Under the pieces are notes generated by a model. It was given only the letters and a program-made list of their open reading frames with translations, was not told the origin of the DNA and ran no database searches. A stretch of 64,000 nt of DNA, from contig NZ_QXTG01000002.1 of assembly GCF_003581425.1 (NCBI RefSeq), positions 1,426,001 through 1,490,000 on the forward strand. Direction: 5' to 3'. Source of the DNA: Amnibacterium setariae. Its GTDB lineage: Bacteria; Actinomycetota; Actinomycetes; Actinomycetales; Microbacteriaceae. Positions 16,351-24,527 of the stretch are shown in pieces (positions within the stretch are counted from its first letter, which is position 1; each line of letters begins with the position of its first letter). Made by a program: the position numbers and the translations under genes.

Positions 16351-19160
16351 GCGGAGACCTCCCTGCGGGTCGGGGCGGCGCCGAGCCGAGTGGCGGCGCG
16401 GTCGGGCGGCGAGGTGACGACGACGGCGGTGCGTTCGCCGTCGGCGACGAGGTCGAGGAGGGCGCCGAGGCGGTCCAGCGCCTCGGGCCCGAGGTCGCCG
16501 GCGTCGACGACGACGGCCACGGCGCCGCCCGCGGCGGCGGCCAGGGCGAGCACCGCGAGGCGCTCCTCCGGCGGCAGCTCGCCGAGCGGGCGCTCGCGGA
16601 CGACCGCCTCCGGCAGCACCTGCAGCCAGGAACGGACCGAGCCCGAGCGGCGGCGACGCGGCGCGAAGCGGAGCCGCTCCCCCACGAGCGCGGCGGGCGT
16701 CGCGTCGGCGGCGGACCCGTCGTCGATCACCGGGGCGGCGACGAGGCGCAGCTCGCGCGCACCGGTCGGCGCGACGGCGCCCGCGACCTGCACGCGACCG
16801 GCGGCCGGCTCGAGGTGGCCGGTCAGGGTCGCGACGACGCCGCGTCGGGCGAGCGCGGGCACCGAGATCGCGGTGGTCGTGCCGCGCTCCGCGTGCACGC
16901 TGAGCGGCGCGGTCTCGAACGGCGCCGGCGGCACGAGGTCCGTGGAGGAGAGCGCCCAGCGGCGCTCGCCGTCCGCCCACGCGACGTCCTCCGTGTGCTT
17001 GACGATCCCCTCGCCCTCGATGTCGACGGTCGGCAGCAGCCGGTCGAGCCACCGCGGCAGGTACCAGGCGGCGCGGCGGAACAGGAACATCACCGCGGGC
17101 ACGAGCGTCATGCGGATGAGGAAGGCGTCGAACAGGATCCCGACCGCGAGGGTGAAGGCGATCGGCTTGATGGTGCCGGAGCCCTCCGGGATGAAGGACG
17201 CGAAGACGAAGATCATGATCAGGGCCGCCGCGGTGACGACGCGCACGCCGCCCGCGAAGCCGCGACGGACCGCCTGGCGGTAGTCGCCGGTGTGCGCCCA
17301 CGTCTCGCGCATGCCGGACACGATGAAGACCTCGTAGTCCATCGAGAGCCCGAACAGGATCGCGACGCCGAGGATCGGCAGGAAGCTGAGCAGCGGTCCG
17401 GGCTCGACGTGGAGCAGGGAGGCGCCCCAGCCCCACTGGAACACGGCGACGGTCGCGCCGATGCTCGCCGCGAGCGACAGCAGGAAGCCGACCGCGGCCT
17501 TGAGCGGCACCACCAGCGAGCGGAACACCGCCATCAGCAGCACCACCGACAGCCCGACGACGACCAGCACGAACGGGATCAGCGCGTTGCCGAGCCGGGT
17601 CGAGATGTCGATCTGGACCGCCGTCGAACCGGTCACGGAGATCGGCATGTCGTACTGCCGGTCGAGGCTCGCGGAGAGGTCGCGGATGCGGTTCACCAGC
17701 GCGATGGTCTTGTCCGAGGTCGGCCCGGAAGCGGGGATCACCTGCATGATCGCGGTGTCGAGCGTCGCGTTCGGGGTCGGCTTGCCGACCGCCTTCACGT
17801 CGGGCAGCGCCGCGATCCGGTCGCGCACCCGGTCGAGGTCGTTGATGAAGTCGTTGTTCTGCGTGACGTCGATCAGCAGCACCAGCGGGCCGTTGCGGCC
17901 CTCGCCGAAGTACTTCGTCGTGAGGTCGTAGGCGACGCGCGGGCCGGAGCCCGGCGCCTCCGTGCCGTTCGTGGGCAGGCTCAGCTGCATCGACGCGGCC
18001 GGGATCGCCAGCACGCCGAGGATCGCGACGACGACGACCAGGAACAGCGCCGGCACCTTCTCGATGAGCGCGCCCCAGCGCGCGCCGACGGTGCGCGGGC
18101 GCCCCTCCGCCGCAGCGAGCGCACGCGTGCGGACCCGGGACCCGGCCTTCGGGACGAGGCGGTTCCCGGCGAGGGCCAGCACGGCGGGCAGCAGGGTCGT
18201 CGACCCGCAGACGGCGAGGAACACGGCGAAGGCGGCACCGACGCCCATCACGCTGAGGAACGGGATCTGCACGATCAGCAGGCCGACGAGGGCGATGATC
18301 ACGGTCGTCCCCGCGAACACCACGGCGGTGCCCGCGGTGGCGACCGCCTTCGGCAGCGCGTCCTCGATCGGCACGTCGAGCGCCAGCTGCTCCCGGTAGC
18401 GGGAGATGACGAAGAGGCCGTAGTCGATGCCGACCGCGAGCCCGAGCATCAGGGCGAGCGTCAGGCTCGCGCTGGCGACGTCGGTGAAGTTCGCGGCGAA
18501 CATGAGGCCCGCGACGGAGAGCAGCACGCCGATGATCGCGCTGATGAGCGGCATGCCGGCCGCGAGCAGCGAGCCGAAGGTGACGATCAGCACGACCGCG
18601 GCGAACGCGAGCCCGAACACCTCCGTGATGGAGGGGCCGAAGGCGGTGTTCTGGAAGACCTGGCCGGTGAACGCGACCTGCATCCCGGCGTCCTTCCCGA
18701 TGGAGGCCGTCTTCTGCAGGTCGGCGAGGGTCGCCTTCGTGACGCTGCCCTCTCCCCCGGAGAACTGGATCGACACGATCGCGGCGCGGTGGTCGGCGGA
18801 GACCGCGTTCACGGCGTACTCGCTGAACGGGCTCGACACCGTCTCGATGCCGTCGATCTTCTCGATCGCGTCGATCGTGTCCGTGATCGCGCGCTTCGGG
18901 TCGCCCTGGTCGACCCGGCTGCCGGCGGGCGCGACCATCACGGCCTGCGCGCTCGCACCGGCGGCCTGCGGGAACACGGCGTCGAGGCGGTCGAGCGCGG
19001 TCTGCGACTCCGTGCCCGGGATCGTGAAGCCCTCGCTGAGCTTGCCGCCGAAGCCGAACCCGGCGCCCGCGACGGCCAGGATGATCACGAACCAGGCCGC
19101 GAGGACGCGCCACGGATGGGCGTGGCTCAGGCGGCCGAGCCGGAACAGGAACGCGGTCAT
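16347..19160 (-). CDS. MMPL-family RND exporter with a degenerate ABC-ATPase-like C-terminal tail
   Basis: A 937-residue protein. Residues 1 to about 708 form a typical MMPL transporter: an N-terminal span, an extracytoplasmic domain, five spans with DYGLFVISRYREQL, then a second domain and spans with LFGLSMDYEVFIVSGMRE. The last 229 residues are not part of MMPL. They follow the order of an ABC ATPase: a core beginning RGTTTAISVPALARRGVVAT and LTGHLEPAAGRVQVAG, a signature-like region LGELPPEERLAVLALAAA, a Walker-B-like VVVDAGDLGPEALDRL and a final strand VVVTSPPD. The Walker A GxxGxGKS, the catalytic glutamate and the switch histidine are all missing, so it should not hydrolyse ATP. MMPL proteins export lipids, siderophores or drugs. 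The gene is downstream of a TetR gene and coupled to a YhgE/Pip gene. Confidence 0.88.
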   Translation of the reverse strand: MTAFLFRLGRLSHAHPWRVLAAWFVIILAVAGAGFGFGGKLSEGFTIPGTESQTALDRLDAVFPQAAGASAQAVMVAPAGSRVDQGDPKRAITDTIDAIEKIDGIETVSSPFSEYAVNAVSADHRAAIVSIQFSGGEGSVTKATLADLQKTASIGKDAGMQVAFTGQVFQNTAFGPSITEVFGLAFAAVVLIVTFGSLLAAGMPLISAIIGVLLSVAGLMFAANFTDVASASLTLALMLGLAVGIDYGLFVISRYREQLALDVPIEDALPKAVATAGTAVVFAGTTVIIALVGLLIVQIPFLSVMGVGAAFAVFLAVCGSTTLLPAVLALAGNRLVPKAGSRVRTRALAAAEGRPRTVGARWGALIEKVPALFLVVVVAILGVLAIPAASMQLSLPTNGTEAPGSGPRVAYDLTTKYFGEGRNGPLVLLIDVTQNNDFINDLDRVRDRIAALPDVKAVGKPTPNATLDTAIMQVIPASGPTSDKTIALVNRIRDLSASLDRQYDMPISVTGSTAVQIDISTRLGNALIPFVLVVVGLSVVLLMAVFRSLVVPLKAAVGFLLSLAASIGATVAVFQWGWGASLLHVEPGPLLSFLPILGVAILFGLSMDYEVFIVSGMRETWAHTGDYRQAVRRGFAGGVRVVTAAALIMIFVFASFIPEGSGTIKPIAFTLAVGILFDAFLIRMTLVPAVMFLFRRAAWYLPRWLDRLLPTVDIEGEGIVKHTEDVAWADGERRWALSSTDLVPPAPFETAPLSVHAERGTTTAISVPALARRGVVATLTGHLEPAAGRVQVAGAVAPTGARELRLVAAPVIDDGSAADATPAALVGERLRFAPRRRRSGSVRSWLQVLPEAVVRERPLGELPPEERLAVLALAAAAGGAVAVVVDAGDLGPEALDRLGALLDLVADGERTAVVVTSPPDRAATRLGAAPTRREVSA

Positions 19161-19223
19161 GGGTGCCGTCCTCGATCAGTGGGTTCGGTGCGACGGCGGT
19201 GTCGCGCGGATGGGTGGAACCGG

Positions 19224-19802
19224 TCAGGCGGGTTGCGCGGCGGGGCCGAGCACGAACTCGCCGAGCACGTCGACGAGTCCGGCGCGGAGCTCGTCGTCCG
19301 GCACGTGGGCCGGGGCCCAGCGGTCCGCGGCGACGAGCATGAAGGCGGCGCCGGCCAGGGCGACGCCGAAGCGGAGGACCTCCCGCTCGCCGCCCTGCCC
19401 GGGGGCGAGGCGGTCGGCGAGGTCGCGGACGAGGCGGTCCGCCTCGTCGATCACGGCGTGGCCGGCGAGGGCCTGGCCGTGGTTGAAGATGACCGCGATC
19501 GCGAGGCGGTGCTCGAGCAGGTAGTCCACGAACCGGACGAGGAACGCGCGCCGGGGCGCGGCGTCGGCGATGCGGGCCATCTCGTCGACCACGCCCGCGA
19601 GGTCCTCGACGGCGGGCCGGAGGGCGGCGTCGAGCAGCGCCTCCTTGCTGGCGAAGTGGTAGAGCACGCTCGACTTCGAGAGCCCCGCGTCGGCCGCGAT
19701 GCGCTGCAGCGAGGCGCCCTCGAAGCCGACGACCGCGAACTGGCGCAGCGCGGACTCGAGAAGCGGCGCGGAGCCGCGCAGCTCCCGAGTCCTGTCCTGC
19801 AC
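19224..19802 (-). CDS. TetR-family transcriptional regulator
   Basis: A 192-residue repressor-type protein. The N-terminal helix-turn-helix is clear: ALRQFAVVGFEGASLQRIAA followed by DAGLSKSSVLYHFASKEALLDA. The rest is the helical ligand-binding and dimer domain, with no recognisable ligand pocket. It is the first gene of a minus-strand set followed after 63 bases by the MMPL exporter, so it probably represses its own operon and responds to an exported compound. The GTG at 19802 was chosen because the -10-like TACGCT lies at -14 to -9 and the two operator-like repeats cover exactly this region. No ribosome binding site is seen. Confidence 0.92.
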   Translation of the reverse strand: MQDRTRELRGSAPLLESALRQFAVVGFEGASLQRIAADAGLSKSSVLYHFASKEALLDAALRPAVEDLAGVVDEMARIADAAPRRAFLVRFVDYLLEHRLAIAVIFNHGQALAGHAVIDEADRLVRDLADRLAPGQGGEREVLRFGVALAGAAFMLVAADRWAPAHVPDDELRAGLVDVLGEFVLGPAAQPA

Positions 19803-19832
19803 GATCGGTCAGCGTACTGCACGATCGGTCAG
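19797..19832. promoter_or_regulatory. Directly repeated TetR operator candidate over the start codon
   Basis: CTGCACGATCGGTCAG occurs at 19797-19812 and again at 19817-19832, 20 bases (about two helical turns) apart. Each contains the palindromic centre CGATCG. The first copy covers the GTG start and the presumed -10 (TACGCT, 19811-19816) lies between and into the copies. A bound repressor here would block its own transcription. Confidence 0.65.
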
Positions 19833-19910
19833 TGCCCGCGTCCCCGTCCGGGGTGTGCTCGGGCGCTTCCCAGTGGCCGCACCGGAGGGGCCCAGTAGGC
19901 TCCCGAGGTC

Positions 19911-20171
19911 ATGGGCACCCTGCGCAAGTACCTCATGAACGGGGCGATCATCTCGTCCGTCCTCTCGGGCGTCTCGGCGTACCGCCAGGGTCGCAAGAAC
20001 CCGACCGACTGGCGCACCTACCTCACCTGGATCGCCTGGGCGCTCACCCTCATCGTCGCTCTCGGCACCGTCCGCAAGGACTCGATCGACCCGTCGGCGC
20101 CTCGCGTGGCCGCGGGCCCGAAGCTGAGCAACCCGAAGAAGAAGGCGAAGAAGGACAAGAAGGACAAGTAG
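19911..20171 (+). CDS. Small conserved-looking membrane protein with a lysine-rich tail
   Basis: An 86-residue protein of unknown function. It has an amphipathic N-terminus (MGTLRKYLMNGAIISSVLSG), one convincing membrane span (WIAWALTLIVALGTV, about residues 41-56) and a tail ending in alternating lysines and aspartates (KKKAKKDKKDK). The phrase RKNPTDWRTYLTWIAWALTL is typical of small actinobacterial membrane proteins without assigned function. The ATG at 19911 follows GAGGTC and a TAGGCT hexamer at -15 to -10, so the mRNA leader may be only a few bases. It is divergent from the TetR gene. Confidence 0.72.
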   Translation: MGTLRKYLMNGAIISSVLSGVSAYRQGRKNPTDWRTYLTWIAWALTLIVALGTVRKDSIDPSAPRVAAGPKLSNPKKKAKKDKKDK

Positions 20172-20188
20172 TCCCGCTCCCTGCTCGC

Positions 20189-20244
20189 GAGTTGCCACTT
20201 CTTGCGACCTGAGGCTGCGTCGGGGTCGCGAGAAGCGGCAACTC
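20189..20244. repeat. Palindrome at the 3' end of the DUF559 gene
   Basis: Left arm GAGTTGCCACTTCTTGCGAC (from 20189) pairs with right arm GTCGCGAGAAGCGGCAACTC (to 20244) with two or three mismatches, around a loop of about 12 bases. The right arm runs into the TGA stop codon of the DUF559 gene (20243-20245). The same arm sequence forms the palindrome at 21238-21287 beyond the other end of that gene. Confidence 0.88.
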
Positions 20245-21154
20245 ATGCCGTGGGCGGGCGTCTCCGGTCGAGCGTGCGTCGGATCCGGCCGATCGTGTCC
20301 TCGGGATGGTCCTTCGCGTCGTCCTCGGTGACCCGGATGATGTGCCAGTCCTCGTCCTGGAGCGCCTCCTTCCGCGTGATGTCCTTTCGGAACCGGTGCT
20401 TCTCCCGATGCCCGTCGCCCTCGTACTCGACCCCGACGCGCTCGCGCCGGTAGACGAGGTCGACCTCGGCGATGAACCGGCCGAGCCGGTCGTGGATCCG
20501 CACGTTGATCTCGGGCTCCGGCAGGCCGTTCCGCACGAGGAAGAGGCGGAACCGGGTCTCCGCGGCCGAGCGGGACCCGATCCGGAGCCGCCTCGCCGCC
20601 GAGGCGAGCTTCGCGTGGAAGTGCCGCGCCGGATCCGAGGCGACCTCGACGAGGTGCTCGAGCATCAGCCGAGCGCGAGGCCTTCCCTTGGCGAGCAGCG
20701 CCTCCCCTGCGACGACGAGCTCGTCCTCGCTCAGCAACCAGGCCAGCTGCGCCCACGCCTCCCACGGGTTGGCGAGCGGGAGGTCGGCCCGCACCCACAC
20801 CAGACCAGGGCGATCGATGACGTGGTGGCCGCGGACCCGCCGATCACGCGGCGCGCGCAGCGGCTTGCGGACGGACACGTGCAGCACGACCTCCCGCTCG
20901 AGACGCAGCGGCAGCCACATGCCGTGCAGGAGGGCGGCGGTCGCATGGCTGAAGAACTCGCCCTCCGCCATCTTCGGCAGGTAGGCGCGCGCGAGGTCCG
21001 CGATCGACGCGGGTGCCGCGGGCGCCCGGACGCCGGAGAACGGCGAGGAGAGGTCCTTCGCTCGAAGACGTGATGGCGACACCCCCTCCCGCCTGGCGGT
21101 CTCGACGGAGAACGGGGCGTGTCGGAGGTGCTGGGGCAGCGGCTCGGCGGTCAC
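20243..21154 (-). CDS. AbiEi-like winged-helix protein with C-terminal DUF559 (Vsr-like) nuclease domain
   Basis: A 303-residue protein with two parts. The N-terminus (LPQHLRHAPFSVETARREGV, then SPSRLRAKDLSSPFSGVR) matches the winged-helix start of AbiEi-family antitoxin-like proteins, followed by FSHATAALLHGMWLPLRL. The C-terminus carries a PD-(D/E)xK-type core: NVRIHDRLGRFIAEVDLVYR, then VGVEYEGDGHR, then RKDITRKEALQDEDWHIIRV. The acidic residues (E-x-D, E-Y-E) expected for catalysis are intact, so a DNA endonuclease is plausible. No AbiEii toxin partner is adjacent, so a classical type IV toxin-antitoxin pair is unlikely. The GTG at 21154 has GGAGGG almost touching it and CAGTGT at -12 to -7. 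Matching palindromes lie at both ends of the gene. Confidence 0.82.
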   Translation of the reverse strand: MTAEPLPQHLRHAPFSVETARREGVSPSRLRAKDLSSPFSGVRAPAAPASIADLARAYLPKMAEGEFFSHATAALLHGMWLPLRLEREVVLHVSVRKPLRAPRDRRVRGHHVIDRPGLVWVRADLPLANPWEAWAQLAWLLSEDELVVAGEALLAKGRPRARLMLEHLVEVASDPARHFHAKLASAARRLRIGSRSAAETRFRLFLVRNGLPEPEINVRIHDRLGRFIAEVDLVYRRERVGVEYEGDGHREKHRFRKDITRKEALQDEDWHIIRVTEDDAKDHPEDTIGRIRRTLDRRRPPTA

Positions 21155-21186
21155 CCCTCCACACTGGAACAGCGGCGGTCCGGAGG

Positions 21187-21287
21187 CCTCCCTCCCCTGT
21201 CCGAGCGACCTGGGGAGGGAGGGAACCCGCCCGGGTCTTGCCGCTTCTCGCGACCACGAGCGGGTCGCAGGTCGCAAGAAGCGGCAA
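21187..21287. repeat. Two palindromes upstream of the DUF559 gene
   Basis: A perfect 11-bp stem CCTCCCTCCCC/GGGGAGGGAGG spans 21187-21222. A second palindrome has arms TTGCCGCTTCTCGCGACC (21238-21255) and GGTCGCAAGAAGCGGCAA (21270-21287), differing by one base from perfect pairing. The second belongs to the same family as 20189-20244. It lies between the end of mscS-like gene and the start of the DUF559 gene, both on the minus strand, so it could also terminate mscS-side transcription only if read from the right. Confidence 0.85.
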
Positions 21288-21301
21288 CTCGCGAGCCAGG
21301 G

Positions 21302-22507
21302 TCAGCGGGGGCGCTGGACCTGGACCGGGCCCGTGAAGTCCTTGCCGCGCGCGTCGCCCTCCTTCGAGCCGCCGAACAGCTCGCGGTCGCCGCGCTCGCC
21401 GGTCCGGATGCGGCGCTCGCGGCCGGCGTCGCCCGTCGGCTCCGTCATCAGCACGCGGGTGCGCGGCAGGGCGGCCGGCTGCTCCTCGTGCAGCCACCGG
21501 ATCAGCTCCTCGCGCACGAAGCAGCGCAGGTCGAAGAGGGTGCCGGCGTCGACCGCGCTGACGAGCACCCGCACGTGGATCGTGCCGCCGACCGCGTCGG
21601 TCACCTGCAGCACGGCGACCCGGCCGTCCCAGAGCTTCGTCCGGGCGAGCACGCGGTGCAGCTCGTCCCGCATCGCCTGCACGTCGACCTGCCAGTCGAG
21701 GTCGAAGTCGACCGACTGCATGAGCTGGGAGGAGGTCCGCGTCCAGTTCTCGAACGGCGTCGTCGTGAAGTAGGTGGAGGGCAGCACGAGCCGCCGGTCG
21801 TCCCACACGTGGAGCACGACGTAGGTGAGCGTGATCTCCTCGATCCGCCCCCATGTGCTGTTCGCGACCACCACGTCGTCCACGCGGATCGCTCCGGAGA
21901 ACGCGAGCTGCATGCCGGCGATCACGTTGCCGAGGGTCGACTGCGCGGCCAGGCCGCCGATGATCGAGACGACGCCCGCCGAGGCGAGCAGCGAGGTGCC
22001 CGCGGCGCGCGCCTCCGGGAACAGCAGCAGCGACGACGCGAACGCGACGATCACGATGACGACGTAGACGACCCGGCGGATGATCAGGACCTGCGTCCGG
22101 ACCCGACGCGCGACCCGGTTGTCCGCCACGTCCGTGCGGTACCGGGCCAGCACGAGGTCGACGACCAGCGACACGAGCGCGCCGACGAACCAGGCCGCGA
22201 GCGCGATCACCAGAATGTTGAACAGCAGGTTGACGACGTGGTCGACGTCCTCCTGCCCCACCGGCAGCCCGCGGAGCGCGAAGGCGACCGCGATCCAGAC
22301 GCCGACGGCCATGAGCAGCCAGCGGAAGGGCCAGCGGAGGCGGTGGACGGCGCGCTCCGGCCAGCCCCGGCGTCGCGCGACGAGGCGGAAGATCCACCCG
22401 ATCAGGGCGGTGACCACGAGGGCGGCGATGACCGCGATCGCGATCGAGACCAGCAGCCGCGACCACACCGTCTGCGTCGCGGCGTACCAGAGCGAGACGA
22501 TGTCCAC
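21302..22507 (-). CDS. MscS-family small-conductance mechanosensitive channel
   Basis: A 401-residue membrane channel that opens under membrane tension and releases solutes on osmotic downshock. Hydrophobic spans occur at about residues 14-37, 56-75, 90-120 and 145-175. The pore-lining helix and beta domain are recognisable: SLLASAGVVSIIGGLAAQST, LGNVIAGMQLAFSGAIRVDD, then STWGRIEEITLTYVVLHVWD and VLPSTYFTTTPFENWTR. The C-terminus is a hydrophilic tail of about 70 residues. GTG 22507 follows GGGAGGGAG at good spacing. It is divergent from the GH15 gene and near otsAB, a context fitting osmotic adaptation. Confidence 0.93.
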   Translation of the reverse strand: MDIVSLWYAATQTVWSRLLVSIAIAVIAALVVTALIGWIFRLVARRRGWPERAVHRLRWPFRWLLMAVGVWIAVAFALRGLPVGQEDVDHVVNLLFNILVIALAAWFVGALVSLVVDLVLARYRTDVADNRVARRVRTQVLIIRRVVYVVIVIVAFASSLLLFPEARAAGTSLLASAGVVSIIGGLAAQSTLGNVIAGMQLAFSGAIRVDDVVVANSTWGRIEEITLTYVVLHVWDDRRLVLPSTYFTTTPFENWTRTSSQLMQSVDFDLDWQVDVQAMRDELHRVLARTKLWDGRVAVLQVTDAVGGTIHVRVLVSAVDAGTLFDLRCFVREELIRWLHEEQPAALPRTRVLMTEPTGDAGRERRIRTGERGDRELFGGSKEGDARGKDFTGPVQVQRPR

Positions 22508-22617
22508 GGCTGCTCCCTCCCGCGGCGGGCGCGCTCGCGTCCCGGGCCATGATGCCGGAGGCGGCTCCGCGGGCGCCCACCATGCAACGTGCGGGGTCGC
22601 GCGGGCAGGATCGGCGC

Positions 22618-24405
22618 ATGCCACTGCCGATCGAGGACTACGCGATGATCAGCGACTGCCAGTCGGCGGCGCTGATCGGCCGGGACGGCAGCATCGACTG
22701 GCTCTGCTTCCCGCGCTACGACTCGGGCAGCATGTTCGGCGCGCTGCTCGGCGACGAGTCGCACGGCTGCTGGCGGCTGGCCCCGGCGGACGAGACCGCG
22801 ACGTCCACGCGCGCCTACATCGAGAACACCTTCATGCTCGTCACCCGGTGGTCGACGCCGACCGGCGAGGTCGAGGTGACCGACTTCATGCCGCACGGGA
22901 ACCGCTCGGCCGACATCGTGCGCCGGGTGCGGGGCGTCCGCGGCGCCGTCGACATGCAGCAGCGGGTCGCGGTGCGCTTCGACTACGCCCGTGCCGTGCC
23001 GTGGGTGCGCCAGGTGCAGGGCGAGCAGGGGCACGGCATCATCGCGACAGCCGGCCCGGACGCGGTGATCATCCGGGGCCCGCGGCTGCGGGCGCGCGGG
23101 GAGCTGCACGAGGGCGTCTTCACGGTGCGGGAGGGCGAGACGGTCGACATCGTCCTCCACTGGTACCCCTCCTACCGCGACGCGCCGCCGCCGCTCGACG
23201 TCGACGCCCTCGCCACGACGACGCAGGCGTGGTGGGAGGACTGGACGAGCGGGATCTCGCACCAGGGCCGGTACCACGACCACGTGGTCCGCTCGCTCAT
23301 CGTGCTGCGGGCCCTCACCCACGAGGACACCGGCGGCATCGCGGCGGCCGCGACCACGAGCCTGCCGGAGCAGTTCGGCGGCGCCCGCAACTGGGACTAC
23401 CGGTACACGTGGCTGCGCGACGCCTCGCTCACGCTCTCCGTGCTCATCAACCACGGCTACGTGGAGGAGGCGGCGGACTGGCGCGCCTGGCTGCTGCGCG
23501 CCATCGCCGGCGACCCGGCGGACGTGCAGATCATGTACGGCCTCGGCGGGGAGCGGGACATCCCCGAGCGCGAGCTGCCGAACTTCCCCGGCTACCAGGG
23601 CGCCTCCCCCGTGCGCATCGGCAACGGCGCGGTCGACCAGTACCAGGCGGACGTCATCGGCGAGGTCATGGTCGCGCTGCAGGAGGCGCGTGAGCACGCC
23701 GTGCCCGACCAGCGCCACGCCTGGCCGGTGCAGCGCGCCCTCATGGAGTTCACGGAGGCGAACTGGCGCCGCAAGGACAGCGGCATCTGGGAGATGCGCG
23801 GCGCCGAGCGCTTCTTCACCCACTCCCGCGTCATGGTGTGGGCCGCGTTCGACCGCGCGATCAAGGCGCACGAGCGCTTCGGCCTCGACGGGCCGGTCGA
23901 GCGATGGCAGGAGCTGCGCAGCCGGATCGAGGAGGAGATCGAGGAGCAGGGCTTCGACGCCGAGCGGAACACGTACGTGCAGTCCTACGGCTCCACGGAG
24001 GTGGACGCGTCGCTGCTGATCCTGCCGCAGGTCGGGTACGTCAAGGCGACGGATCCGCGCATGCTCGGCACCATCGCGGCGATCGAGCAGGACCTGATGC
24101 CCGACGGCCTCGTGCTGCGGTACCGCACGCAGCACAGCGACGACGGGCTGGCGCCCGGGGAGAACCCGTTCCTCGCCTGCAGCTTCTGGCTCGTCGAGCA
24201 GTACGCGGTGAGCGGGCGCCACGACGACGCGGTCGCCCTGATGGACCGGCTCGTCGGGCTCGCGAACGACGTCGGCCTCCTGTCGGAGGAGTACGACGTC
24301 GAGCACGGCAGGCAGGCCGGGAACACCCCGCAGGCCCTCACGCACCTCGCGCTCGTGCGCGCGGCGGACGCCATCGAGTCGGGTCGGGACATGCGCGCCC
24401 GCTGA
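22618..24405 (+). CDS. Glycoside hydrolase family 15 protein (trehalase/glucoamylase-like)
   Basis: A 595-residue enzyme of the bacterial GH15 type, which includes the actinobacterial trehalases and glucoamylase-like proteins that hydrolyse alpha-linked glucose. The N-terminal domain starts PIEDYAMISDCQSAALIGRD, then GSIDWLCFPRYDSGSMFGAL, a family hallmark. The catalytic barrel has GGARNWDYRYTWLRDASLTL around residue 255, then MYGLGGERDIPERELPNFPG and HSRVMVWAAFDRAIKAHERF. An active-site glutamate is likely in LSEEYD near the C-terminus. Start ATG 22618 has AGGA upstream. Trehalase is the preferred reading because otsAB lies nearby, but oligosaccharide glucosidase activity is equally possible from sequence. 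Confidence 0.9.
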   Translation: MPLPIEDYAMISDCQSAALIGRDGSIDWLCFPRYDSGSMFGALLGDESHGCWRLAPADETATSTRAYIENTFMLVTRWSTPTGEVEVTDFMPHGNRSADIVRRVRGVRGAVDMQQRVAVRFDYARAVPWVRQVQGEQGHGIIATAGPDAVIIRGPRLRARGELHEGVFTVREGETVDIVLHWYPSYRDAPPPLDVDALATTTQAWWEDWTSGISHQGRYHDHVVRSLIVLRALTHEDTGGIAAAATTSLPEQFGGARNWDYRYTWLRDASLTLSVLINHGYVEEAADWRAWLLRAIAGDPADVQIMYGLGGERDIPERELPNFPGYQGASPVRIGNGAVDQYQADVIGEVMVALQEAREHAVPDQRHAWPVQRALMEFTEANWRRKDSGIWEMRGAERFFTHSRVMVWAAFDRAIKAHERFGLDGPVERWQELRSRIEEEIEEQGFDAERNTYVQSYGSTEVDASLLILPQVGYVKATDPRMLGTIAAIEQDLMPDGLVLRYRTQHSDDGLAPGENPFLACSFWLVEQYAVSGRHDDAVALMDRLVGLANDVGLLSEEYDVEHGRQAGNTPQALTHLALVRAADAIESGRDMRAR

Positions 24406-24415
24406 GCCCCCGTCG

Positions 24416-24443
24416 CCTGGACGCGCCGAGCGCGACGTCCAGG
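24416..24443 (+). terminator. Hairpin after the GH15 gene
   Basis: CCTGGACG (24416-24423) and CGTCCAGG (24436-24443) form a perfect 8-bp stem 11 bases after the GH15 stop codon. No T tract follows, as is usual for GC-rich actinobacterial terminators. Confidence 0.5.
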
Positions 24444-24527
24444 TACCTCACCGAGAGCGTCCAGACGGCATCCATAGCGTCGATGTCACGCGTGCGAATC
24501 CGCGTGTGACGTGAAAGGAGCGCTCCC

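Noticed and set aside
20243-21154. Type IV toxin-antitoxin pair
   Set aside because: The AbiEi-like N-terminus suggested it, but no AbiEii nucleotidyltransferase gene is adjacent and the protein has its own nuclease domain.
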